Part shown: positions 43,586-56,149 of the stretch, one piece after another | Numbering within the stretch: position 1 is the first letter of the stretch | How the letters are laid out: every line of letters starts with the position of its first letter | NCBI GenBank assembly: GCA_035578175.1 | Contig: JAQMRL010000014.1 | Span: forward strand, 15,944,274 to 16,008,273 | Direction of reading: 5' to 3' | DNA from: Catonia carolina | Lineage: Eukaryota; Arthropoda; Insecta; Hemiptera; Achilidae | Length of the DNA: 64,000 nucleotides | The notes under the pieces: model-generated | What the model saw: only the letters and a program-made list of their open reading frames with translations | Database searches by the model: none | Told to the model about the DNA's origin: nothing | Translations under genes and position numbers: made by a program

Positions 43586-45505
43586 TAATCTGGTGGAGAA
43601 TCGCCGTGTTTTTGAATGAAGTATTACACAGATGTATGAAGCCACTTAATTTTAGCAATTGTTATATTTTAAGTTTTATTCTTACTAATTAGGTGTTAAG
43701 AATTTACTTTACAGGTAACCACGGATTTATTTGTGCACTCACGTTGTATGGAGATTTTACTTTCATTGCATTCGCATCCGATTTTAGTTCCGTTAGTCTT
43801 GTTTTTTTTATTACTGTACCTCCTAGGTTGGTTTTACCACTTCGGTTGATTTCTGATGTTCTTTTACTACGTTTTTAGAAATATTTTTCTTTAAAATCCC
43901 ATTGTGTTCTATGCCTCTCTAGGTCCAGATTTATTTTTTCTCACTCCCACCTTCTTACAAGTCTTGATTTGACCTTTTCTTTTGAAACCAGTTTTTACAA
44001 CCACCCTTAGTTTGGGCTCGTTTTCACACGTTAGAGCAACTTTTTCTTGTAGCCTGTTATCTTTCCTACACTGTTCTTGTGTCGCATTTTGATTTCTGCT
44101 TCCTACAACATTGCAGCTCATTTTAGTTCTCCGTAGTAGTTCAGTTTCGTTTCTTTATTTCATTCTTCAGTTTTCAAACCGCGATTCTTTGTTTTCCATT
44201 CGCCGTCGTTCTTCGCAATGTTTTCCATTTCTGTAAAGGTTTGTATGTATCTCATATAAAATGTATAGTTTTATTTACTTAATGTATCGCATGTTTTAAC
44301 TTCCCTAAGACTTTACTCCTATTTAAGGGATTAATATTTTGCTTTAGCTTACTGAATAACTGTGTAAATTTTACAGGCTTGTGTGATGATTATTTACGTT
44401 TTATTATAGATTTTGAAAGGCTAGTTACTTTCATTATCTTTTTCAGACGCTGCAGATTTATGTTAATTGGACACAGTCGCTAACCTGTGCCATCTGTTTA
44501 ACACTGGTTAAGGCAGTTGTTAACTTGTTAAAATTCTGCTGTTTTGTCACGTCACAAAACCCACACATGATAATTTTTGTTTTGTTTTGAACATAGTTTT
44601 ATTTGCCATTACTTTTGGTGGCTTAAACGTTTTTAGACAACACTATTCAGTATTATATATTCTTTTAATATGTTTGTGTGGCCTGTGGTTTCCACGCACT
44701 TGTATTTCAATGTTTTCTGATTTGGTTGGCTGTTGTTACCGCTACATTTATTTTTATAAACTGATTTACTGAATGTTAATTGTGTAATTCTGTTACACAA
44801 TATCCTGACACATTTATCTGCTGTTGGATTCATTATTACAAACTCAATTATTAATTATCTGAAGATTGATTCTTCAGTCTTCAAACTACATATTTTAAAA
44901 TCATATCTATGATCATTATTTAATCAGTTGAGTTTTGTTTCATTACCTGACTTGATTTGGTAACTGCTTGATCGAATCACTCATCGAATACCTGTTGTGA
45001 TTGTTATTTTATTTTGCGTTACCACGTCGTTATTTCAAGTGAAATTTGCTGCTTCACAGCACTTAAAATTTGTTAAAGCTATTTAATTATAATTTATTTA
45101 ATTTTTATTACACACATCTTAGTATATTTATTAATGAAATTTTAAATTTTTCACCAGGTATCATTCTGTACGTGACATTTGCATAGAGATCATTATCATA
45201 TTTTATCATCGCATGGAAGCCATCATAAGGGCATTGAAAAATACATCTCGTCTCATTACATCAGTCATACAATTCACATCATCATACTGCATTTACCAGC
45301 ATAAGAGAATTCACCAGCATAATCTGTATTAAACGGGTTACTCGCTAAGTATTTCTGATCATCGTGGTTGTCAGTATAAAATTTTTCATTATCTCAATTT
45401 TTTTCAATTATAATTTTTTGTGTATGCATTTCCACAGGTTTTTGTATTGTTCCTTTGAACAATTCATGTTGTCATTTTTGAGAATTTTGTTTCTTGTTTT
45501 AACAT
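43586..45505 (+). other. Primer site and leader, body 2
   Basis: Copy of 32008-33927, with the putative primer site TGGTGGAGAATCGCCG at 43591-43606. Confidence 0.7.
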
Positions 45506-46999
45506 TTGTTTAGTTTATGTCTGTTTAACGTTGGTTCATTTCTAATGACCGATCTTAGATCCATTGTTGTAAAATCTCTTAATTTAGACCAGGCTAAAAC
45601 TTTGGCTAGAGAACATCAAATTTTTATCCCGCCTAACGCTGATCTTGATTATCTTAGAGGCGTCCTTCGTCTCCGAAAACATTATTTTAAATCTCCTGAC
45701 TGCATTCAGGAAGCTAGGGATCAAGCTCTTAATTATCTCATTGAACACGCTACGATTCCTTCTGAATTACTCCAAACATATCCAGATTTAGTCGACCTTA
45801 AGACTGCTTTATCACTTAAGTTCCTACACCCATCGAATTCTATCTCTACTCAGACTGATCTTTCACTTCCTTCAGACATGGATGGTACTCCTCACCCAAT
45901 TACACAAAAACCTAAACTACCTTTCTTTGCTCCATCAATTTTTCACGCTAAATGTAATGAAAATGTGCAAAATTTCTTTAAGGACTATGAACGCGCAGCT
46001 ACAGTTAACTTCTGGGATGACAAATTCAAGTGTCAATTTCTTCCTCTATATTTACGTGATACTGCTTTAGATTTTTTTGAAGACCTAAAAATTCGCTTCG
46101 CTGAAGAACACTTAACATACTCATTTATAAAAAATGAATTTCTTAAACATTTCCAATTAGACAATGACACAGACCTCTTAGAAATCTCTCTTTTCAATAA
46201 ACGCCAAAATATTTCTGAATCCACTTCAGCATTTATAGCAGATGTCATGCACCTTTGTTCAAAATTAGATCCAAACATGCCAGAAAATAGAATCTGTAAA
46301 TATGTCTTAAGAGGATTACTCCCTTCAATCTTGGACAAAATCTCACTTTCTGATAATTCAACTTTAGACAAATTGTTAGCAAATATTAAGAAATATCAGG
46401 AATCCAAAAATCTATTAGAATTTCGTTTATCCACTCCCATAGAAGCACCATCATGCTCTTCTTCTCAACCCGTACACGCTGTTAATTTTCAAGCCAATGA
46501 TAAACGTTTTTCTTCATGTCAAAGTCAACCTAGTCAACAAAATTATCTACGCTCTATAACGCATGCCTCTTCCAATAACCAGTCTAATTCGACACCTCCA
46601 ATTAGTGCCAAACCCCAGTCTTCAAATAACCTTCCTCCTCGACCATTTGCACCCAATACTTATGCATCATCTACTCAAGCCTTTCATGGTAAACAAGGTT
46701 TCAAGAATTCCTTCCAAAATAATAGGCCTAATCAAATATTTCAGCAATCATCTGCTGACCCATCTCAATATTTCCAGAATTTCCAACCACAATACCCCGT
46801 CTTCTGTCCTCCAGGCTTTACAACTTTTGCTCCAACCACTGGCGTTCCGCCTAAACCTCATGTTATGGCTCCTGTCAGATTTCATCAACCAAATACTTCA
46901 GTACATAATAAGCCAAATTATTTTTGTCATATTTGTAATAAATCAGGCCATTCCACTAGTCACTGCAAATTCAATAATCACCCTTCAAAAAACATGTAA
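45506..46999 (+). CDS. gag: Gag polyprotein, body 2
   Basis: Identical in all 497 residues to the copy at 33928, including the capsid region and the CX2CX4HX4C zinc knuckle at 474-487. Identity over the whole body indicates very recent duplication or an assembly repeat. Confidence 0.92.
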   Translation: MFSLCLFNVGSFLMTDLRSIVVKSLNLDQAKTLAREHQIFIPPNADLDYLRGVLRLRKHYFKSPDCIQEARDQALNYLIEHATIPSELLQTYPDLVDLKTALSLKFLHPSNSISTQTDLSLPSDMDGTPHPITQKPKLPFFAPSIFHAKCNENVQNFFKDYERAATVNFWDDKFKCQFLPLYLRDTALDFFEDLKIRFAEEHLTYSFIKNEFLKHFQLDNDTDLLEISLFNKRQNISESTSAFIADVMHLCSKLDPNMPENRICKYVLRGLLPSILDKISLSDNSTLDKLLANIKKYQESKNLLEFRLSTPIEAPSCSSSQPVHAVNFQANDKRFSSCQSQPSQQNYLRSITHASSNNQSNSTPPISAKPQSSNNLPPRPFAPNTYASSTQAFHGKQGFKNSFQNNRPNQIFQQSSADPSQYFQNFQPQYPVFCPPGFTTFAPTTGVPPKPHVMAPVRFHQPNTSVHNKPNYFCHICNKSGHSTSHCKFNNHPSKNM

Positions 47000-47024
47000 G
47001 CGTTAGAGACCAATGTAAGGTCTC
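46987..47024 (+). promoter_or_regulatory. -1 ribosomal frameshift signal, body 2
   Basis: Same A AAA AAC heptamer (46987-46993) and GAGACC/GGTCTC stem-loop as in body 1. Confidence 0.8.
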
Positions 47025-49077
47025 ACCCCAATTAACGTCTGTAAATTCAATCAACATTAATAATTTTTCTCCTCGTCAACATTCAAACCATTTCAAACTC
47101 GTCAATTTAAATTTTTCAAATGACTCGTCTACTTCAATGAAAGAATCCAGCTCTCCTGCGCTTGATGCCCAATTCTGTGATTCCTTTAATGTATGCCTTC
47201 ATTCTCCTGAAGTCTGTAACTCATCTTTGATTTCGCAAATTTTCTCCCTTCAAATTTCAGACTTACGTCTTCCTGACTATTTGTGTCCTTCAGACACTTC
47301 TCAATTATCCGGTGAACAGGTTAATCTAGTTTTCCAGACTATAGGAAACCAATTTTTACATGTTGTAAATTTTTCTTATGCTATTTATAAACCAATTAAT
47401 TTATCTGATGAAACTAGTTTTTCAGTACTTCCTGACAATTTTGTTTCGGACTTCAAAACAGTTCAATTTATTTTTATTCCATTATACCAAATTTCTAAGT
47501 CTCAATCTACACATTGGTCCCTACTTATTATTGATGTTAAGGCAAGACAAATCTTTATTTCTGACTCTTTCAAGGGTAGGAATTTCTCTCTGACAAAACG
47601 CTTATGTTCTGCCATTCTAAATCTTTGTAATCTCAAATGTTTTTCTACATTTTTCATAATGACCAGAAAAGCCACTACCTTGTACGATTCAAGTCTGATA
47701 GTCATTGGAAATTTCATTAGATCTTTTGTCTACATTTTCAAATACCATACGCTTGTAGGTATCAATTCAGAACAATTTAAATTCTCGTTCATCACTAAAT
47801 CTCAGATTTCAGATGTTTTAAAGTGCTTTGTTCACAATTTACCCCTTAGTGTGGTTGCTCGTGATATTTGTGGTTTGAATCACTTGGAATCTCTCATAAA
47901 ATTTACTTCTGACCATGTAGGTCACACAAAGGTACATAATACTTCTACGGCGCAACAACCTAACCTTTCAAATGTCTCTCAGCCTGTTATGAATTTAGAT
48001 GATCCATCTCGAGTTTCTACTTTGGCACTCACTGTCATTGGATCCCTCAATAATGAATCTGTTCCAATTATTTTAGACACCGGTTCCAATATTTCTATTT
48101 GTAATGCTGACTTAGTTTCTTCATCTGCAATTACTCCATGTTCACACATTGTTCTCACTGCTGCTAACGGTTCTAACTTAGATGTCTTAGGATCCGTTAA
48201 TTTATGTTTTTCTATTTCAAACATTCCATTTTCTCACAAGTTGTATGTTGTCAAAGGTCTTAGTTGTCAACTTCTACTGGGAAATGAATTCTTTGTTAAA
48301 TTCGGTATCGTCCTAGATTTCACGGCGAACCAAGTGTCTTTCTTTAAAAACGGTAAATGCTTTAAAATAAATTTCAACAAAAAGTGGTTACATAATCTGC
48401 AAACTTCACATCAATTATCGACCCTGGCTAGGCCTGACCATAATTTTCTTTTGTATAGTACTCTACTCCAGCCCCATTCAGTCCATCGTCTGCTTGCATC
48501 TGATTTATCTCATATTGTATCTTCCGCTTCTGATAACCTTCCAATTATTCCTACTGGAAAACCCAATGAATATTTCCTATATAATATTTCAGATGATGTT
48601 CAGTTCTTTTATGATTGCTTTGTCAACTCCACCCATACTTCAGACTTAAAACTTCGTTCATCGTTCTCGACTTCTCAGCTGCTATCCTTAGACATTTACT
48701 CTGATCCGACTGCCCATGCCCCTGTATTACAGGTTAATGACTCCACTTCCTCCACGAACTCCCACGAACCAATTTTTGTTCATGGCAAACAAATTGACAT
48801 CAACCCTGAGCTATCTCAAAGCCAATATACTGCCGTAACTTCTTTAATTTCTGAATTTGAAGATATTTTCTCTAAAGACGAATTTGATTTGCCTGAGGCT
48901 AAATTACCACCCGTTCATATTAAACTGATAGATCAGGATGCTGTTTTCAACAGTCCTTACAAATTTACAGATTCCTTACAGATTACAGATTCCTTACAGA
49001 TTCCTTACAAATTGAGTCCTTACAGATTATGTAATGAGAATAATTGTGTGGTCACCCAAAGAGGCGACCTCCACTAG
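46993..49077 (+). CDS. pol: Truncated Pol: Ulp1/C48-like domain plus retropepsin, body 2
   Basis: Identical to the copy at 35415-37499; first in-frame ATG at 47137. Same replaced nucleophile position (Ser185), same DTG protease and same run into inverted LTR sequence, so the break pre-dates the tandem duplication. Confidence 0.85.
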   Translation, partial: HVSVRDQCKVSPQLTSVNSININNFSPRQHSNHFKLVNLNFSNDSSTSMKESSSPALDAQFCDSFNVCLHSPEVCNSSLISQIFSLQISDLRLPDYLCPSDTSQLSGEQVNLVFQTIGNQFLHVVNFSYAIYKPINLSDETSFSVLPDNFVSDFKTVQFIFIPLYQISKSQSTHWSLLIIDVKARQIFISDSFKGRNFSLTKRLCSAILNLCNLKCFSTFFIMTRKATTLYDSSLIVIGNFIRSFVYIFKYHTLVGINSEQFKFSFITKSQISDVLKCFVHNLPLSVVARDICGLNHLESLIKFTSDHVGHTKVHNTSTAQQPNLSNVSQPVMNLDDPSRVSTLALTVIGSLNNESVPIILDTGSNISICNADLVSSSAITPCSHIVLTAANGSNLDVLGSVNLCFSISNIPFSHKLYVVKGLSCQLLLGNEFFVKFGIVLDFTANQVSFFKNGKCFKINFNKKWLHNLQTSHQLSTLARPDHNFLLYSTLLQPHSVHRLLASDLSHIVSSASDNLPIIPTGKPNEYFLYNISDDVQFFYDCFVNSTHTSDLKLRSSFSTSQLLSLDIYSDPTAHAPVLQVNDSTSSTNSHEPIFVHGKQIDINPELSQSQYTAVTSLISEFEDIFSKDEFDLPEAKLPPVHIKLIDQDAVFNSPYKFTDSLQITDSLQIPYKLSPYRLCNENNCVVTQRGDLH

Positions 49078-49441
49078 ATTATGTAAAGTGAAGACGAAGC
49101 CTCCACCAGACTTCGCATGGCAAAGTAAGGTGCTAGACATCAAACTAAGTAAGGAGGAATATCCACCGAAGTAGACGACAGCCACCATACTAAGTAAGAG
49201 GTACAAGCACAGCGAACTTCACCAGACAAAATGTAGTGTAGCAACAGACTAAAAAAGAAAGTAACGGCTTAACTGTGTTTCACCAGACACTGAAATGAAA
49301 ACACAGCCAAACTGGTACTTTAGGGGCATAGAAAAACCTCCACCACTCTGCCTAAGGAAAACGGCAATAGGATTCGGCAGAGAAAATCCAAATTTCCATT
49401 CTCTGAATCTATGCAAAGCATAACCCAGAAATTCTAGCAGG
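49030..49441 (-). repeat. Inverted LTR 3'-end fragment, copy 2
   Basis: Same 412-bp inverted segment as at 37452-37863, 11,578 bp further on. Confidence 0.92.
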
Positions 49442-50690
49442 CCTGTTCTTAAGTGCAATTAAGAACTGTTAACTAGATGCATTCCGTTAGCGTCTTAGTT
49501 TATTCTATAGTATGATTTTCAGTTTTCATTTATGTCAAGAACTTTACTCATGATTTTAATTTTAGGTTTATGATTTACTCACAATATAACTTCACTATGA
49601 TTCAGTAATTTTTCTCACGATTAACTTAATTTTTTTCTCGACCCCTAAACTAATATTTTTCTTTTTACTTTATGATGTTTCAATTACAATTACTTTTACC
49701 CTCTTTTATTTAACTTTTACTTTTACCCTCTTAGGTCTATTACCAGCAATTTTTGTTTATATATGTGTACTTAAAAGCTTATATTTTGTTAATGACAGAT
49801 TCCGCATCCTAGAGTAGCCAGAGTTTCCTGTCAACGCAGATCATTTACATTAGATTGTAGCAGCCAATTATTGGGCGAGAGCCACCTACATATTCAGAAC
49901 ACCCCGGACTTCCAGTAACACCGTTTAGACAGCTTCCTTCATCATATACTGTGACCTACCAAAATCTACGATTCTCGACAACCAGGTTTTTTTATAAATT
50001 TCTCGAAATCATATTCATACTACATAAACTTGAAATCATCATTCCGCAAAAGTGATTAATAGTTTTCATGAAAATTTTGAGTGCATTAACAATATGTTAT
50101 GTTAAAAAGTAAACACAACGTAAATTCAATTTATCTCGATTTTCGCTGCTAAACTTTTACTAAAGTCTGTGTTAACAAATGTGTAGCTGGTGATTTTATT
50201 CTATTAGTATAATTTAGATTTTAAGCATTTAATTTTAATTACTTCTTACATTAAAAACACCAAATACAAAATAATTCGTTTTACAAACAAAATTTAGATT
50301 TGATTTCTATATTAGGCCGCGTTCCGAATCTTTTTTTTTATATTCAAATTACAAAAACATCTCTTTTACATTTATTTCTCATAATCAAGTAATCTACTTA
50401 AAAAAAATTATATATTTAAAGTTTTACTGATTAAAAAATTGGTCTTTCTAAAAAATATCAATGTTCAAATATTTTCAAGATTAAAAAAATATATAGGTAT
50501 ACCTAAATTTATTTAACTAATTTATAAAAAAAGTTCTATAAATATCAATTTATATTTCACATCAATACAAATTTTAAAAAAATGTTTTACTCAAAATCAC
50601 TTTATGCTTAACTAGACTTTTGTCATTGAAATCTGAAATATTGTAAAATAGTACGCTCACATCCAAATTATTATCATAGCTTCCTTCACC
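49442..50690 (+). other. Non-coding spacer between broken pol and env, body 2
   Basis: Copy of 37864-39112; no coding motif. Confidence 0.7.
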
Positions 50691-52601
50691 ATGAACCTTC
50701 AATTACGTCATTTCATCCTTCTCAATATACTCCTAGGCATTCACCAATTCGTAAAAACAACTCCTATTCACATTTTTCATGGGATTTACCTCTTTCCCAT
50801 CCAGGATACATTCATTTACGAATCCTCAATCCCTTTGATTTACACCGTCCCTTTAACAAACCCAACATCTTACTTTACTCACGAACATGTCATCCCTTTC
50901 CCATCATGCACCTTCAACCTAAGCAACTCATCTTGTACTCCTGAGACTCCAGAATTAATGATCCCTCGCAACTTTACCCAATTTTTATTTACCCTAATCA
51001 ACCAATCGTCTACTGTGGATCTTCAAGAAGAACAACCGACATGTCAAATGAAACAAGAACAGCAGTGTCAACTCCCAAATGCTCTTCATAAATTATATAA
51101 TGCGACAACTCACGTTTTGTTTAATCAAGATGAAAATGAACGACTTGAACCATCCCGCTCACGACGTACGCTGGATTTCGTCGGACGTTTCCTTAGCTGG
51201 TGCTGTTCTGTTGCGACTACTGATGAATTACATGCAGTCGAATATAATGAGCAGTTCCTAACACAACATCTAAACACCTTACAAGAACTTCTTCACATAG
51301 ACCACCGCCATTTAGCATCTACAACCAACAAATTCAACTCAACGATTCAAAAACTCCAACAATTATTTCATCAATCTGAACAAGATTTCAAAGATATTGC
51401 ACTTCACCTACAGGAACAAGAAATGCAAGAAACAAAAAACTGGTTTTCCATTCTTCATTATTTCTACTTTGCTTATCTACACATCTTTGTCTCCGCATAT
51501 GATACTCACTACAACAAAATTAAACAGGACTGTTTTTCTCATCAAGTTCCAACAGATATTTTAAGTTCACAAGTTCTACTTAGTGATCTTCAAAAATTGC
51601 AAACCAAAATTCAACATCATAACAAAGAGTTAGCTATACCTTTGCGTCAACTTAAAAAATATCAACATTTAAAGTTAACAACCTGCAGTTTTTACAAGAA
51701 ACAAATTCTAATAAAATTACAAATTCCGCTAAAAACATTGGCTTCAAGCTACGAACTGTACAAGTATTCACCTATTCCTCTTCAGTGGTACAAAGAATCA
51801 TGCGTTTTATCAAGTGAACCTTTCTACATAATCAATTCAACCTCCAGAGTGCAAATTATTGAACATTCCTCTCCAACTTGCCAACCAGACAAAGGATTAT
51901 GCTTACTGCCTCGCCACACGTCAAATCCAATGTTAAAAACATCTTGCCTACAGCAAATCATCCAGGGAGCTTCAATTCAAGAATTGCAGAAGTTTTGTGT
52001 TTTCCATTGCACACCATCAATGTTGATGTCCATCTTTGAGAAGTCACCAGTTGAATTTCTAATCACCAATATTCTTCCTAATACTACTATTAATTGTCCT
52101 AATTCCTCAATCCTTCTTACTCCTGTTAACATCGGCGTCACTCATGTACAACTGCCTTGTAACTGTACACTACAACATAATCTCAAAACCCTTATCCATA
52201 CTGTTTTTCCTTGCGACTGTAGATCCCCTACAAGTTTCCAGTTGAAACACTTCATTCCACTATCATGGACCAATATTCCTACACTACCTTTTTTACATTT
52301 TGTTGATTACTCGCCACCTATGACAAACAATTTGTCCTACATCCTCAACCAACATTGGAACACATCCTTCCCAATTATAAATCAAATCGATCCTTTACCC
52401 GCAAACTTAAACAAACCCATTAAATTACCTAATGACTGGAGTACTATTATAACCCAAACATATTTTCATCAAATTATACTGTATTCATGGTTAAGCGTGA
52501 TAACACCTTTAAATGTATATGTACTTTTTAAAATAAAATTAATGTCACAAATCAATAATCAGGCTAAGTCACCCAGTATAACGATATCAACTTTGCGATA
52601 A
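50691..52601 (+). CDS. env: Envelope-like glycoprotein, body 2
   Basis: Identical to the 636-residue protein at 39113: signal peptide, furin-type RSRR at 156-159, fusion-peptide-like segment, Cys-rich ectodomain and C-terminal membrane anchor. Confidence 0.8.
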   Translation: MNLQLRHFILLNILLGIHQFVKTTPIHIFHGIYLFPIQDTFIYESSIPLIYTVPLTNPTSYFTHEHVIPFPSCTFNLSNSSCTPETPELMIPRNFTQFLFTLINQSSTVDLQEEQPTCQMKQEQQCQLPNALHKLYNATTHVLFNQDENERLEPSRSRRTLDFVGRFLSWCCSVATTDELHAVEYNEQFLTQHLNTLQELLHIDHRHLASTTNKFNSTIQKLQQLFHQSEQDFKDIALHLQEQEMQETKNWFSILHYFYFAYLHIFVSAYDTHYNKIKQDCFSHQVPTDILSSQVLLSDLQKLQTKIQHHNKELAIPLRQLKKYQHLKLTTCSFYKKQILIKLQIPLKTLASSYELYKYSPIPLQWYKESCVLSSEPFYIINSTSRVQIIEHSSPTCQPDKGLCLLPRHTSNPMLKTSCLQQIIQGASIQELQKFCVFHCTPSMLMSIFEKSPVEFLITNILPNTTINCPNSSILLTPVNIGVTHVQLPCNCTLQHNLKTLIHTVFPCDCRSPTSFQLKHFIPLSWTNIPTLPFLHFVDYSPPMTNNLSYILNQHWNTSFPIINQIDPLPANLNKPIKLPNDWSTIITQTYFHQIILYSWLSVITPLNVYVLFKIKLMSQINNQAKSPSITISTLR

Positions 52602-52795
52602 AATCTTAATTGTTCTTATTTCAAATAATATAACTAATTGCAAATGCCTGCCTTTAAATAAATTATAACTATCTTGTTAAAGTCATACTTAGTAAAATGT
52701 AAAGTTTACTTGATTATTTTTTCTCAACATACGAAAGGAGATGTTCTTGTTTTAGGTATACACACTTGTATTGCCCAGAGATGGAAATTTTCTTT

Positions 52796-52806
52796 AGGGG
52801 GGGAGG
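52796..52806 (+). promoter_or_regulatory. Polypurine tract, body 2
   Basis: AGGGGGGGAGG directly before LTR 3. Confidence 0.9.
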
Positions 52807-55164
52807 TGTAAGATATTTCAAGATTTCTTGAAACATCTTACAATAGCAGACAGGTTTGTCTGTTAAATTTTTTTAAATTCAAATAATTTTCTTAAGTGTC
52901 AATAAATTGTTTAGACACCCTGTAATTTTATTTCATTTTATAAATTTTATTAATCAATTTTATATTAAAATCATTGTTAACTAGAAGTTCTGTATTGAAT
53001 TTTTCTAAAAGCGAATATCCGGTGTTATATTACTTGGTTTTTTTCCGTTAATATTTTTCCTCGCTAACGTTACGTTAGGCTTAAATGGGTTTTATAATAT
53101 GTGTAATTGTTCTTATAATTGAATTTCCATCTCTGTCAATACAATCGACCGTCGCGTGATATGTTCTCTGTACGTACGATTTACGCTGACGCTTCTTTTT
53201 ATGTACATTGAACCGTCTTTTTCAATGTCAACGTTTAACTTTTCTCGTGCGTTAATTTTTTCTTATATTCTACGCCTTTGCTTTGTAGCTGTGGACGAGT
53301 GAACATCCTTATAAGCTCCAGGTAATTTATCTATAATGATTTTCTTTAAACTTTATCTAAAATTTAAATTTAAAATGATTATTTAATCCCGGTTAAGATT
53401 TTGGCTAAAATTTAATACGGCATGTTTTTATTTTAAGATATTTGGTGAATTTAATGTAAAACTATTTCCCCGATAATTTTTAAGTAATATTTTTAATAAT
53501 TATTATAAAAGTTTAGATTTGGTATGTCTTTCGCATTCCAACTTAATATTAAAATTTAAAATCAGTATTTTTCTCAATTTCTTTTTTTTATTATTATTTC
53601 ACATTAAATTTTTGGTTGTAATAATTTTTACGGAGAAGATGTTTTGTTTTTCAAATGCTTCTCCCAACTTTAAGATATTCTAATGACCACCTCAAATGGT
53701 CACCTTTTCAGTGTCAGTCGCTTCGACTTTAAACTTTTTCTCTTCTTAATTTTAATCTTTTTTTAGAACTATTTTTATGTGGAAGTCAGTTCGAACAATT
53801 TCAAACAGACCTTGTTTTTCATTGTTTAATTTCTTCTTATTTCATTCAAAAAAAAATAAGTCATAGTTTTTTTTTTTTGAAATGTAACATTGTTTCTTTT
53901 GTAAAGAATTTTTTTTGATTATAGATTTTCTAAAGTAGATTTTTTTGAAGTTTTTTTATACGAGTTTTTTTTTTACATTTTTTTTTTTTAAATTTTGTCT
54001 TTTAAATTAATTGCCGAATAGTTTATTTGTTTAAGTTTTCCTTTAAATAGTTTCTTGTTTTAAATGGTTTGTTAACTGATTTTCAAATAAAAATACGCCA
54101 CCTTTATTTCTTCGTATTCACACTTAAATTTTTCTTTCAATTTATCTGTTTAATTCAATTCTAGGTAGTTTGTTTAAATTATATTCTTAGATTTTTCTTT
54201 TTTTGTAAAGCCAAGTTTTAATTTTAATCCGATATTTTAATATTTTTTTTATTAATGATTTCTAAATTTCTAACTAAATAATTTTATTAAATTTTTAAAT
54301 GATTTTGACCGGTAATTTTCTTTCTTTAAATCGTCCATCTGACAAACACTAGGCTAGTTCCGTTCTAACTTATTATTTATTTATAATCCTTAAATTAAGT
54401 ACCTTTCAATTATTTTGGTTAGCATTGACAAGTTTCTGTAGTTATTTTTATTGTTTTTGTTTGTTCCCGTTATTTTGATTCAATTAATTAGGTATGACTA
54501 AGTTATTATTATATTTTTATAACCACTATTAGATTTATTAATCACTTATCATTAATAATTTTTTTCTTTATTAAAAAGTAGAAAAAAAAACATATTTTAC
54601 TTTAGTTTAAAATTTTGTTTTAGTTTAGTTTTTAAATAAATTAATATTTTATTATTTTCACTCCAAGTTGTCTGTGTAATATTTTTCATTCTTAGACCCG
54701 AGATTGATTTTTAAATCACACCTTCGCTCTTCCAACAGCGAGTTTAGCTCTACCTGCTAGAATTTCTGGGTTATGCTTTGCATAGATTCAGAGAATGGAA
54801 ATTTGGATTTTCTCTGCCGAATCCTATTGCCGTTTTCCTTAGGCAGAGTGGTGGAGGTTTTTCTATGCCCCTAAAGTACCAGTTTGGCTGTGTTTTCATT
54901 TCAGTGTCTGGTGAAACACAGTTAAGCCGTTACTTTCTTTTTTAGTCTGTTGCTACACTACATTTTGTCTGGTGAAGTTCGCTGTGCTTGTACCTCTTAC
55001 TTAGTATGGTGGCTGTCGTCTACTTCGGTGGATATTCCTCCTTACTTAGTTTGATGTCTAGCACCTTACTTTGCCATGCGAAGTCTGGTGGAGGCTTCGT
55101 CTTCACTTTACATAATCTAGTGGAGGTCGCCTCTTTGGGTGACCACACAATTATTCTCATTACA
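52807..55164 (+). repeat. LTR 3 (2,358 bp)
   Basis: Differs from LTRs 1 and 2 by one extra T in the run near 53870 (12 against 11) and by ATTATTCTC instead of ATTTTTCTC near the end. Ends CATTACA and is followed by ATTA. Confidence 0.95.
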
Positions 55165-55168
55165 ATTA
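55165..55168 (+). other. Target site duplication, right (ATTA)
   Basis: Matches 29647-29650. Confidence 0.85.
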
Positions 55169-56149
55169 TAAAGAGGGGAATACCGGCATATTCAAAATAA
55201 ACTTTATCAACATATCTAAATTAATTTTATTAAATATTATCCCAAAATTATATAACAAATAAATTTCTATCTGCTCCTAAGATCTTGGAATTCGATTACC
55301 GTGTAAAATAAGATTTTGCGTTGTATTGTTACGAACATGCGCACGTTAGCAATTCTCATTTTTAAAATTGATACAATAGTTGTGTAAAGTAATACAAACA
55401 AGATTTCTACCGTTCTCATCTAGATTGATTATTTAAAGTAATATTCTGTTGAAATGTTAATTTTATCCCAGTCTAATTATATTCTAACAGATTATGAAAT
55501 TAACAAATGATTTCTAAAGAAAAACGTTCAGAAAATTCCACTTATCTATGAAAATGGAGTTTAAATACCAAACACTTATCAAAAATAAAATATTCGAAAA
55601 TCTCTTGGTATGTTAGATAGTAGTAACTTTGTGACACAGAACCCTATTGGCCAGCTAAGAATTAATTAATTAATTGGGTGAATAACTTCATTATGATAAC
55701 TATGTGCCAACTAAAAATACTATTTTATGGTTATTTTAACTGAAAATTTTTTAATTAAACAACTCCTAATTAGGTAGAAGGTAACAGCTACATTAAATTG
55801 TGTAATCACATCCTCTTGAGCCAGTGTGGAATATTTTGTAACTTCCTCTTCATTTTACTTGAACCAGATTTAAATAGCAACATTTTTTCAGGAATGACCA
55901 TAAAATTTTATATTTAAATCAACTTTCATAAATATCTAATAGGTTATAAAAGTTTTTATAAGATTACAACACGGAGGTAAATTTAAAATACTGCAAATTT
56001 ATCTGGATTTAATTGTTCAGAAATTGCATTTACAAAAATGTAATGATGGTTTTAAAAACGTTATAAATAATGAATTTTTGTTCATCGTTACATGACTTTA
56101 TCCAGTAAAATAGTTTACTTTTTACAAGTTTCTTTTTTCTAATCCCTAA
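55169..56149. other. AT-rich non-coding stretch
   Basis: No ORF, RNA gene or repeat recognised. Confidence 0.4.

Larger units (their letters stand above)
29651..55164 (+). mobile_element. Endogenous retrovirus-like (Gypsy/errantivirus-type) tandem array: LTR-body-LTR-body-LTR
   Basis: Three LTRs start at 29651, 41229 and 52807, exactly 11,578 bp apart, and two bodies appear identical in all proteins. ATTA flanks only the outer edges (29647-29650 and 55165-55168), the 4-bp duplication expected of a Gypsy-type integrase. Each body encodes Gag, a frameshifted Pol part with a Ulp1-like domain and aspartic protease, and Env, but no reverse transcriptase, RNase H or integrase. The array fits one insertion followed by unequal LTR-LTR recombination; an assembly duplication remains possible. 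Defective: mobilisation would need another element's enzymes. Confidence 0.93.
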
